From Plotosus lineatus (Eukaryota > Chordata > Actinopteri > Siluriformes > Plotosidae), in contig CM045731.1 of NCBI GenBank assembly GCA_024760905.1, forward strand, positions 51,059,501 through 51,123,500: a DNA stretch of 64,000 bases, read 5' to 3'. The position numbers and the translations under genes were made by a program. A model generated the notes under the pieces. That model was not told the origin of the DNA, made no database searches, and saw only the letters and a program-made list of their open reading frames with translations. This document shows, piece after piece, positions 11,649 through 24,500 of the stretch (the stretch's first letter is position 1; each line of letters opens with the position of its first letter).

Positions 11649-14600
11649 CTTTCGCCCTTCCTGGTTGGTGGTGGTTGTGTGATCAGGTAGGCAGTACTTG
11701 ATGGGTGGGAATTGGATCTGAGTAAATTAGGGGGGAAAAAATAATAATAAAAAATAATAACCCCTCAACACATTCTTGAGTACACAGTAGTTCACACAGA
11801 TTAAACAACCTGAATGCATAAAACCTCCGGTGCAGACAAAAAACAGACATGCCATGTTTTCAATGCCAGTTCATAAAAAAGGGTCTAAACATTCAGACCT
11901 CCTGCAAACCAAAAAAAAAACAAAAACAAAAAAAAAACCTTGCTGAACAACCACAGTTCCACTTCATAATATTAAAGAATCTTTTTAAAAATTTGAGGAT
12001 CGAGAATTTGATCCAGATCATCTACAAAATCTAACAATGTGTTACATGGTCTGCACTCCACCCTTTCAGATAAATTAAATAAACTCTATTCATAAATTTT
12101 CATTTAAAATTGCGGAACAAACAAAAATCAACACTGACAACTTCCTCTGTTGAGGTAACGACAATACAACATTAACAAAATAAATAAAAGACTACATTGT
12201 TTAAAATCATCTTTAAACATGTTCATAAGGATTTTATTTGTATTTGAGTTTTTCCATTGTGTTTACCTGGTAGGGGGTGAAACAATGCAGGGGACGAATG
12301 GGGCCAGGTTCTGCGGACTGGAGCTGGCTGAAGTAACCCAGCAATGCCAACTCACGTAACTCGTTACTTCGCTGGTGACGCCTGCACATAAAGATATCAC
12401 AAAACATATTTTCCTTCCTCCCTTCGATCAGTGAGGTCTTTAAAATATTACAAAATATCACCGTGCATCACTAGACATGGAGAATCTATATATTAAACAC
12501 ATTTACAGCCCCTTCCATACTGTCAACATGCCGCTTACATTTCCCCGGATGTCCCTGCCCCTTCAAATTCTGACTGGACACTGAGAAGCGTGTGACCCTG
12601 CACCCCCGAGGTTTGAGTGGCTGGTTCCTCTGCCAGGGCTGACTGCGCTGGGGGATGTGTGTGCCAGCCATGGGCAGAGCGCATGAAGTCTGGGGTGAGA
12701 ATATGGCACTGGGTTGTGTTGCCATAGCTCAGCTGCACCACATGTGTGACGGAGAAGAAGCGGATGAGGTCCACTAACACCTGGAAGCCATGACCTGGAG
12801 AAGAACAAGGATAAAATTAAAACGGTATTTCATGACACACATGAATTCTTTTTCGGCTTGTATCTAAAACCAGGATCTCTTAAAGTGTATCGATTAAGTG
12901 GTAGTGACCTTTGACCCATCCCATGGTGTTAATAACAACTGGGTTCTCTCCGCTGTAGTGGCTCCACAGGGATTTGAGCGAGTCCAGGTAGCGGTCGAGA
13001 TCAGATTGGCAGTCTGCCTGTCCGTAAAACACCATGTGCTTTGGGTCTCGCTGGTGTGTGAATGGAGGGCCTGACAGAGAGAGAGAGAGACAGAGAGAGG
13101 GAGAGAGAAACCTGATGTTATTGCCCGAAATATCATGCGTCTTTATAAATTCCACCATAGTTGTAATTTTCGTGTATAAGCAGTGAGATACACAGTACAC
13201 ACCTAGCAGTGGCTCCGTCACTGTGATTAAGGAGAGACAGCCAGGAGGCGTGAACTCCGTCTGGCCTAGATCGCACTCCAAATACTCCACACTCGCAGTG
13301 CTGCACACACAAATAAGTTGCTCAGGTCACAAATAGGTCGATGTATGGAATACAGAATGGGTCGGTTTAACCTTTACCTGGTACAGAGGTACTTACTGGT
13401 TAAGTAGGCTGTTGATGAGATGCCTGTTGAAGGTCGACTTGCCTGAGTTTTTGGCCCCACACACCAGAATAACAGGACAGCGATCATAATCCCCTGTAAA
13501 TACACATTACACTTTCGATTCAATTTTTACCAAAAAGAAGCCACCAAATTTTTTTTTTACATAGGATGCCCTTCCCGACACAACCCTCTCGCAACAGAGA
13601 GAAACACGCTGAAGGCTATGCAGCTACTCCTTGCAAAAGTCAGATAAAGAAATGGGGTTATGTTTAGAAATACACTCGCTGACCAGTATAAAGAACAGGA
13701 AGTGTTGCCAGCTAGTATAACTGAACTATTACTGGACACTATAATCAGAACATGAATAGTAAGCAGTCACCATAATGGAAACAGGAAGTGTTACTGTACA
13801 CCTCAGGATCATGAAGTATTGGTGGCTACTACGCCAACCACCGTAATCGGAACAGGAAGTGCTGCCGGGCACTATAATCGAAAAAGGAAGTGCTGTCTGG
13901 CACTATAGTCGAAATAGGAAGTGCTGCCGGGCACTATAATCGAAACAGGAAGTGCTGCCGGGCATTATAATCAAAACAGGAAGTGCTGCCAGGCACTATA
14001 ATCGAAGCAGGAAGTGCTGCCAGGCACTATAAGAAGAAATGCCAGTGTTCCTGATCTGAATTAGGCTGTGATGGTTATAAAAACACTGTTGTTGCTCTGG
14101 ATCACTCAAAGAAGTTGATGCTACATATCTCAACCTCCTGATTCAAGGACATGAGCATCAAAAACAATTAAAATAAAAGCCAAAAGATATGTCTTGATGG
14201 CTGCTATACCAACATACGATACAGAGTTCAGGCAGTGCCTGTCATGGAGATCCACCAAACCACTGACCTGATCTACGGCACTTGGCCTGAGACAGTGTCG
14301 CACACAGTTCTCAGAACACTGTTACGATTCCAAAGGCGAGCTAATTTCAAGACACCTCATGTGGAAACAGTAAAAAAAAAAAAAAAAAGGTCGATCAACA
14401 TCCTTGATTCATTTTGGGGAATACTGGGATAAAAGTAATGGAGCTGGGCTATTCCATGGTGGACCCAGATGGCATGGATCCATGGCGAGGGCACGTGCAA
14501 GCCATCTCAGCCACGGCTGCAAAATGATGAGAATGTCAGTGTGTGGGAATTTTTTCTGAATGTATGTGTGTGTACCTTCCCAGGCACTAAGTAGGCTGCT

Positions 14601-17600
14601 GAGAGCCTCTTTATAGCTGTCAGAAACCACCAGACCTCGCTCGCAGGACCCATGAAGAGCTGTAACACCTACATCTGAGAGAGCACGGTTATACACGGCA
14701 GCCTGAGACTGCAGCTCCTTCTGCAAAACACACAACATACACATCATATTCAGAGTCAGGATGTTTGTTACATGGGTTCTGTGGTCGAGTTGTGTATCTG
14801 ATACAACGCACAGGCTGCCAGGATATGAAATTTAAATCTAGTTCAGTGCAGATATTTGTCTGAAGTGCAGCCAAAAAAGCGGCATATTTTAATTACAGAT
14901 CAAAACTTTGTTGTAAACTTACACCTAATAGAAGTTTACACCTTAAATAAAAAAACAACAGAAACCCTCCCCCCAGCATACTTACAGAGTTGAGGCCAAA
15001 GAGCTGGTTGAATTCACTGAAGCTGCTTAAGAAGCGCGTGAGAGGTGTGTCCAGTGTCTGAAGCAACACCACACATGAGTCTGCGTCCACCTCACTCAGC
15101 AGTCTCTTCCGAGGCTCTGCAACAGCGTCACAACATCTCACACACACACACCAAAAAACACCCTCAACCTATAAACTCTACAACACTAATGATGACCTCT
15201 TACCTGAGAGGAGGTACTTGCGGACAATGGCCTTGACCTCCAAACGGCTTTCCTTCCTGCTCTTGGTGGAAGCTGTGCAGTCCGTCATGGCCCTGATGGT
15301 GAGGGGACAGTGGGATGGTGGCGAGAAGAGCGGATACGGCTGCTGGCCTTGCTCTATGGTAAAGCCCAAAACTTCCACGCGACCGCTCAAGCACGTGAGC
15401 AAACATTTCCCTCGAAAACACAGCGACTGCAAACACAAAACGGAGCAGAAACCCGTTTGGTAAACAAGTCAACATTTTAAAAACCACATCAAAGAGTGGA
15501 AATGGAAGAGGTTCCTGTATCTGAACTGATTTAATTATACATGTAGAAAAAAACAAGAAGTCATGATAGAAGTAAATAAAAAACATATACAGGTAAAGTA
15601 TAATGGAAATTAAAGGCACAGACAAAATACTGTAAACAGCTCAACTTTGGTGATGAGTTAAATGGAAATGAAAGTTTAGACTATATGAGACCTTTTTGTA
15701 CTACTAATTATCAAATGATCACAATTAACCAAGTAACATCCAGGTTATTATATGACCCGCTCGAATATAACATGGATCTCGTGGTAACGTTTTGAGTAAG
15801 ATCCAAAGTACAGTCGGCCCTCTACTTATGAAAATTCAAGGTTATGAAAAACATTTTCCTAAATTTTCGTCCTCTTTTTACGAAAACACCCTCTTTTTAC
15901 GAAAAGCGCCAAACGTGCCATTCAAAATTCAAACCATGCGCTGTTGCTCTCTCATTGGCTGTCTCCCAACATCCCGCCCCGCTGGCCTCCCATTGGCCAG
16001 GAGGCAACTGAACTGCAGTGTTCATTTTTGCTCAAGAAAGTAAGGAGTCCCAGGGACTCGCAGATTGGGAAAGTATGGGTCCAAATGTAACAGTAATGAG
16101 TCCTGCCAAATGACGTAAAAGATTTGCCCCAAAATGCATAAACTTCAAATAAATCATTACCAACACAAAGTACATTTTATAAGATTAAGTTTATTAAGTT
16201 CACAGATAAAACATACTTAAAAACACTGAGGTCATACATGATATATAAAAATGAAAAAAATAATTACATAAACATAAAAATAAAATCATAGCTGACAGTC
16301 ACTGATGAATTCTTGATCTAATATTTATATGTTGTCGTGATATATTCTTCTGTGCTTGGCATTTTTCCACATCTTGAGTGCTTTGTGCAGGTCCACCTTT
16401 TCTGCAAGCAGAACCTTCATGAGCTTGTCCTGCATGCTGACACTGAGCCTATTCCGCTTCCTGATCAAGATTTTGTTCTGTACTGAAAATACCTGCTCGC
16501 ATCCTGCTGTATGGATAGCAGATGTCATTGCCAACTGGGCAAGGTAAAGCAGGTTGGGGAAATCCTCCTTGTGGTATGTGGCGATCATCTGCCAACGAGA
16601 GGTCATGCTGTTTCAAGGATATTGCTGAGCATTTACCACTTTCTTCAGCAGGGACCATTCTTTTTTCGTCGCAGAAGGAATAATCTTGGGAGCGGATGTA
16701 GTTTTGTGATATGAATCATCATCTTCAGTTGAATCATCTTCTTGTTCAGTGAGAAGAAATTACTAAGTGTACGCTGATTTTCGTCGACTTTGCAGACTTT
16801 TTCGAGGCATGTTTCGGAGGCTCTTAGACTTTTAACGTTGTTTACTTTCTGCAGCTGATAGGAAATGAACGAAATCTCGTGAGCACGAGAGGCAATATCT
16901 CGCACTACGAGAGGTAAACAAATACGTGCGGGGCCACGCCCACAAGACGTGAATTCAAAGCGCATTCCCCACTTGACAAACTCAACTTGAATTTGATTCC
17001 TTGAGGGATTGGAATTCCATATGAACTCAAATGCGCCCACATTTATTAAACAATTACTGAATTAAAACAACTTAAAAAACTAAAGCATTATTCTCTCTTT
17101 TTCTCTCTCTCTCTCTTTCACTCTCTCACTCTCTATCTCTCTGTCTCGCTCTTGCACGTGTGCTGCGGGCCACACCCACAAGACGTGAATTCAAAGCACA
17201 TTCCCTGCTTGACCATTTACTGAATTAAACAAAATGGCGGCCTTGTCAAAGCATCGATCGATTTCGGAAAGTTTTTGGCAGATTTATTTGTTTTGGGGCA
17301 ATATTACATCAATTGATGAAAATGATTAATGAGTCCGGCGGACGCACATTTGTTTGCTACTATGCATCCCAACGGATTTTCATGCGTCAGTGACGCAAAG
17401 ACGCACGCAAACGAGAACACTGGAACTGTAATCCATACTTCCTATACCCATACTTCCTATTTGTCACACATGTGAGAGATGAGAGTTGAACAGGAATGTT
17501 GGCTCGTGAGTTCTTTTTGAGAGATCATTGCGGTGTTATATATCGTTAACCATCATGGACCCAGAAAATACTGAAAAGCGGAAATACAGTGACAGAGACG

Positions 17601-20600
17601 ATTATTTCAGAACGATATTGAAGCAGAAGGAGCATGGAAACAGAGTGCTTCGTGGGACAAGACCTCCGATCTCGCAAGGAAGCAAGTTAATATAGAATCA
17701 GGACCTCTGATCTTTCAAACAGGTACTGTAATTCCGCTTTAAATACAACATCCCGTCCATTTAACCATTTAAATGGAATTGGTCCGTTAGCTAAGCGTTG
17801 TGTGTGGGCGGAGCCCACATTCGGCAAAGCACACCAAAGAGTTTTGTGTGTGTGTGTGTGTTGGGGAGGCATGTGATTTGACCAATCCCAAAAAGACTGA
17901 AAATTGCCAGGGGTCTGTGGGTGGAGCCATGGTCGGGGGGGACAAGGGGGCGAAGTCCCCCAAAGCTCCTGGATTTTTGGCATTTTCTCATACAAAAATA
18001 ACATTACACAAAACAGCAGTAAAGAACATTTCCTATAATATAAATAGGCAATTTTCAACATTCTTCGCCCACCTCAATGTACATGTCTATGTAACAGCAA
18101 CACCAAACACTGCATCTTCTAAGAATGTCTGTTCCATACAACTTGGAAATCAACATTCACTGAATTTCAGTTTTCACACAAAATTTCTTCATGATCCCAA
18201 TACCTGGTCACATGTGGAATTCATGCAATAACAGTTGCATTATCATGGATCTACTAGTTACTGAACAATCTCTACATGAAAGATATATACAAAGTCTATT
18301 TACAACAGTGAACACTTTATCAACACCTTAGCAGGTTTAGACTTGTTTTTATTTGATGGCCCTGACATGGGCTTTTCTAGCACACTTACGAGCAGCTTGA
18401 AATCTCCTCTTGGCCTCTGCCTTTGAGCTTTGATCCTTGGCTCTAATAGCCAGCTTCTGTCTCCTTGCTTCTCTTTTGACTTCCAACTGCTCCAACTCTT
18501 AACATTAACATTTTGAACCAATATGGCAATAACACTGTCAGATGGTCTGTTATGATTTGTTTTCTCAAAGCATCAATGATACGGGATGAAATTATAATTT
18601 ATTTACGTTTATATTACACTATCAATAATTGTTTCTTTACTTGTCAGCGGGCACGAGCGTCAGGCAATAGTATTTTTCGACACCTGATTATCAGGATTCA
18701 TTTGTGAATTAAAATCAATAAACAAGCACAAGTCAAATTTTAAATTATTTCCACACTACCTACCTGATTGTTAACTACTCTATCTGCAACAGGGATCGGC
18801 TGTCGTAGCGGATTATTTTTTTCGATCTTTGTATTGTTGGCCGTAAACAATGGATAGACAATTCCGTAAGGTGTAGTTACTTTCGGTTCACATTCAAAAG
18901 TCCCATCAAGTGAAGCATTTGTTTTTCGTGCATGTAGTTGTTTAACATGCTTCTGGCGTTTTGCGTGGCATTCTAATGCTTTGAATCCACGCGATCCATA
19001 GTCTTTTTCATTGTGACACTACGTGCACAATACTTTTCCAGGCCGATCAATCTTGCGAATGAAGTCGAATAACGTCATCACAATCTTTTTTCTGATGATA
19101 GTATTGTATTCTTTTTCTATCCAGTCCCAGCGGAACTTATTTTTGACCAATTTGTCAATTTCTTTTATTCTCTCCACAACCGCCATCTTTCTGCTGACAT
19201 GTAGGGAATTAGACATATGGGTACTACGGAAGCATTGAGTGGCCAAAATGCATGACGCCAGTATAGTCAGCCAATCCCAGTCCCCGTTACATGCTACTGG
19301 AAGCTCGTTAAAAAGTCGGATTTAGAATAAAACGAAATGAGATTTATTTAATGCGATTTTTTTACGAAAAAAAAGACGGATTTTTTTTTTACCCCTGGAA
19401 ATGAAAAAGACGGAATTCCGTCTATAGACAGAAAAATCACAAGCAGTATAAATGGGTACCAGTAAAAATATACTGGGAAGGTAACCTGTGATGGACGAGC
19501 GTACCATCCAGGAGGAGTTGAACTCCTAGTTGCTTCATGCTACGGAAACCGGGGATAAGCACCGGCCTGATGAGCCACTATGGCTCGGGTGTAAAAAGCC
19601 CACCAGACTTTACCTTTTACATACATTAACACACAAAAGAGTAAAACATAATAATATGTAATAATTAACCTAATGATGTACCGCATTTGTTTACATACCT
19701 CTCTACCTCTGTGTCAGCTTATGAGAATGGATGGGGAGAGAGACAGATGGGGGATGGGTTATTGGTTTGAGGGGGGGGGGGGGGTGCGCGGTTTTTTACT
19801 GGTGTCTCTTGATTGCACTACTTTTCACTTTTTCTTTCCAGTAAAATTATTTCTGCTTTTCTTAGGATCCAGGGTTAAGGGTTAAAGTAGCAATAATGTA
19901 ATGAATAAACACAATACGCAGTATGAGACCCTCTCTCAAGGGGTATTCAAAGTACTGTACACAGAACAGCGTTCAACATACTCGGCTCTGCTCCGTTTGA
20001 ACTCTGATAATTTGTTCGAACAGCAAGGCATATTTTCCTCATATTTTTTGATCATACTCCGATTTGTTTGACTAGTGCCATTTGACCACTGAGGTTCCAC
20101 TGTATATTAACATCCCAGTACCGTCTACTTAATCCGTATTATGCTGAAACGGGTCACCTTTTTGCCTGTTACCTTTCATGTCAACACAGATGATACTGTG
20201 ATGCGTCGATTTTCGTTCACAGGAAATTGAGTGCGTGTTTGTCTTACCTTTCGCATGATCTATATATTGTTCATTTTAATTGAAACATTTAGGGATTGCC
20301 TAAAAGCAGAGCTTTGAAAAAAAAGTGTTTCAATGTGAAGTTGTTTTGATACTGTCTGCAAGTGTTACGTTATTGAAGGGCAATTTCTTTAATGGAAACC
20401 CAATACAGTATCACCATGGAGTGGCGAGATGCCATTTATGCATTTACATCGACAGGTACTTTCCAGTGTGTCTAATTCCGGGTCGAAGTAGAACATTAGA
20501 AGTTTGAATTCATCTTCAAGTTACAAGGAACATAGGTGTGTACGAAGACTTTAAAGAGGTATGTTTTTAAAATTGAATTTCTCCACTGCTGACATAGTAC

Positions 20601-21503
20601 CGATAACTCATGCCATGGCAATGGTCATGTTATTAATAGTATTAGCATAAACATGCCATACAGGTTATGTAGCATAGCTGCCAACTTTTCCAAAGCAAAA
20701 AACAGATTCTGCTCTATTGGCCTGTCAAAATGCACTGAATCGATACGAAACACTCCCTTTTCCCCATTTTTTTTAGAATTAGCATTCTTCAACATGTTTT
20801 AAAGTGACTCACATGAAATGCAACTAACAGTAAAGGGTAGTTTCCTAGTACAGACGCTACCCTAATTACGAACATTCGTTTTACGAACATCCGGACATCC
20901 GAACAGGGCTGTCCGAGGTCAAAAGTGAAAGTGAAATAAAATTGAAGAACAGGTAGAAATAGAAATTAACTAAAATCTATAGAAATATATATCATAAATA
21001 TAAGAATGAAATATTATTAAACATAATCCTGAGGTACACTTAATATTTGATTAGGCTATGGCAGAGGGGCGTGGCTGACACACATGGGCGGACCGCAATG
21101 TGCACACCTGATCCTACTCACCAATCTACTGTGCTAAAAAAAATGAGCAGTGCGCCAATCCCGGTGCTAGAAGATTGTTCCTCTTCACTTCCCTGTTTTC
21201 CTGTGATCTCTTTGGTTCCTGGATTCAGCTCTGCACTCGATCAGTTCCCGCTCTGTAGTTCCCCATATCTGAGGTTTTCGTGTTTCGACTCGTCACTAGC
21301 AGTGACTACGTTTTCACCCTTGCTCAAGTGCCTCCCCTGTAACAATAAAGTCTCTCCGTGTTCATCCTTCTCTGTCTCCTGCATTTTAGGTCCAACTGAA
21401 AGTTCCTGATGTCACCGTTAGCTAGATAATTTATGGTGCATTTAGGTTTGCATCTTGTATCAATAAATGATATATTCAATAGAATGAAATAAAATTATTA
21501 TGC

Positions 21504-21540
<37 letters not shown>

Positions 21541-24500
21541 ACAGTACAAACTTGTACAGATTACTTATACAAGCTTTAAACACAAGTTCCCCTCTAAAGA
21601 ACGCCCTATTACAACTTACGAACAAATTCATCTAACAAATGGCCGCCCAGAAAGTATCTCATTCGCAAGTTGGAGAACTAAGCATGTTTACTCACCACAA
21701 AGCAATCCTAAGTCCACAGTGTAGACGTCCCATCACTTGAAAATAAACTTCTCTCATTGAAAAGTATACAGACAGACAAGGGGATGTCAAAGCCAAGCTA
21801 TTATCATTCTTCAAACTGATCCTTTTTACCTGCTTCCTTTGTAGCAGCCTTTGCTCTCTTCAAGAAGGAGGCAGTGAAGGTCTGTTCATAACAGGTGTTG
21901 CTTCTTGATTTTTGAATAAGTAGGGCAGACAGCATGTCATCTGATAGTGATACCCTGAAGTCTGTCTTATTTTTCTTCACCTGACTGAAAATTTGTTCAC
22001 ATTCAGTATTACTATCTGGAATTGATAAAATGTCGAGCATGCAACGGCTCAACTTTTGAAATCAGGGTTTCCCATGTCCTTTGACAGTGTGGGGAAGTGA
22101 GAACCAGAACTCATCTGCAGGCATTTGTTCCTCTTTCAAACTGGTTGAACAATAATCATTAAACTCGATCTCAAGATTGTTGATAGCTTTATCTGTGTCT
22201 TCAATTCCAGTTTTGATCAATAGTGGAAACTTTAGAGGTTAGCTAAGAAGAAGTGGGATATTGAGTGAGAGGACCAAACAGAGTAAACAGGAGTAAAGGG
22301 AGACACAGTGTAAGGCGAAGGTAGCGGTGTCAAAGGCCAAACAGAAGGTGTATGATGACTTCTATGCTAGGTTGGACAGTAAGGAGGGAGAAAATGATTT
22401 ATACAGGTTGGCACAGCAGAGAAATAGAGATGGGAAGGACGTGCAGGAAGTTAGGGTGATTAAGAACAGAGAGGGAAATGTATTGACTGATGACAGAAGT
22501 GTGATGGGAAGATGGAAAGAGTACTTTGAAGAGCTTATAAATGAGGAAAATAAGAAAGAACAAAGAGTAGAAGAGGTGACCTTTGAGGACCAGGAAGTAG
22601 CAAAGATTAGTAAGGGTGAAGTGAGGAGGACATTGAACAGGATGAAGAGTGGAAAAGCAGTTGGTCCTGATGATATACCTGTGCAGGTATGGAAGTGTCT
22701 AGGAGAGGTAGCAGTAGATTTTTTGACAAGAACATTCAACACGGTGTGAGAGGGTGAGAGGATGCCGGAGGAATGGAAAAGTGTGCTGGTTCCCATTTTT
22801 AAGAACAAGGGAGACGTGCAGAGTTGGGGCAACGACAGAGGGATAAAGATGATGAGACTAAGAGCAGATGTCAACATATGTGAACAACAGTTTGGTTTCA
22901 CGGCAAGAAAGAGCACCACAGATGCAGTGTTTGCTTTGAGGACGTTAATAGAGAAGTACAGAGATGGTCACAGGGAGCTGCAGTGTGCCTTTGTGGATCT
23001 GAAGAAAGCATATGACAGGGTGCCGAGAGAGGAACTGTGGTATTGTATTAGGAAGTTTGGAATGGCAGAGAAGTATGTTAGAGTGGTGCAGAACATGTAT
23101 GAGATATGTAAGACATAGGTGAGGTGTGCTGTTGATGTGAAAGAAGAGTTCAAAATGTCGTTGGGACTGCATCAAAGGTCAGCTCTGAGCCTCATCTTGT
23201 TTGCTATGGTGATGGACAGGCTGACAGACGAGGTTAGACAAGAATCTCCATGGACTATGATGTTTGCAGATGACATTGTGATCTGTAGTGAAAGCAGAGA
23301 ACAAGTGCAGGAAAATCTAGAGAGGTGGAGGTACGCCCTAGAAAGAAGAGGAATGAAGGTTAGCCTCAGTAAGACAGAACACATGTGTGTCAACGACAAG
23401 GACCCAACAGAAACGGTGAGGTTACAGAGATCAGAGATAAAGAGGGTGGAGGATTTTAAGTACTTAGGCTCAACAATCCAGAGCAATGGAGAGTTTGGAA
23501 AAGAGGTGAAGAAGCGTGTGCAGGCAGGTTGAAACGGTTGGAGAAAAGTATCCGGTGTGATGTGTGATAGGAAGGTATCGGCAAGAATGAAAGGAAAAGT
23601 GTACAAGACAGTGTTGAGGCCAGCAATGTTGTATAGTTTAGAAACAATGGCACTGGGGAAAAGACAGGAGGCAGAGCTGGAGCTAGCAGAGATGAAAATG
23701 TTGAGGTTCTCTTTGGGAGTAATGAGGATGGATAGGATCAAGAATGAGTACATCAGAGGGATAGCACATGTAAGATGTTTTGGAGACAAAGTCAGAGAGG
23801 CTAGATTGAGATAGTTTGGACATGTGCAGAGGAGGGATAGTGAGTATATTGGTAGTAGGATGCTGAGATCGGAACGACCAGGCAAAAGGTTGAGAGGAAG
23901 ACCAAAGAGAAGATTTATGGATGTGGCGAAGGACGACATGAATGTAGTTGGTGTAAGAGAAGAAGATGCAGAGGATAGGGTGAGATGGAGGCAGATGATT
24001 TGCTGTGGCGACCCCTGAAGGGAACAGCCGAAAGGAAAAGAAGAAGATCAATACAGTAGGCCCTTCACTATTCACGTTTTGCACTCACAGTTTGCATATT
24101 TGTGGATGGCCGAGCAACTGTCATTTCATTCAAATTCAGCCAATGGCTGTATCCTTCCCGCTGATTGGTTGAGATGATGTAACGCCCCTTTTTCCTCATT
24201 CGCGCACAAGTTGTCAATAAGCCTTTTTTTAGTGTGTTTTAATTACTAGTTAAGCTCTATGATGCCATTCAAACTCCAGCTGAGCACCAGAAAAAGGTAA
24301 TGACGTTGGAGTTTCCTCCAAAGTGCCTGAAGAGGAATAATAATCTGAGCTGTTGTAAAACACTCCACTATTAAAGTCTTTTTCAATTATTATTCCAGTA
24401 CAGTACCTAAGTTAATGTTTAGAATGTTTATGTGTGTGATTTTATTTACTGTGGTGCAGCATGTTTCTCATTTTGTTTTGTTTATCCAATTTATTACATT

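Noticed and set aside
13846..14035. CRISPR-like array
   Set aside because: The units are head-to-tail with no unique spacers; this is a minisatellite in a vertebrate intron.
22362..22919. A 185-codon minus-strand frame
   Set aside because: Also antisense to LINE copy b. The same kind of shadow occurs at 29702-30253 and 56234-56791.
23172..23939. A 255-codon minus-strand frame
   Set aside because: It is the antisense shadow of the plus-strand LINE reverse transcriptase; its Ser/Leu/Pro-rich composition has no domain.
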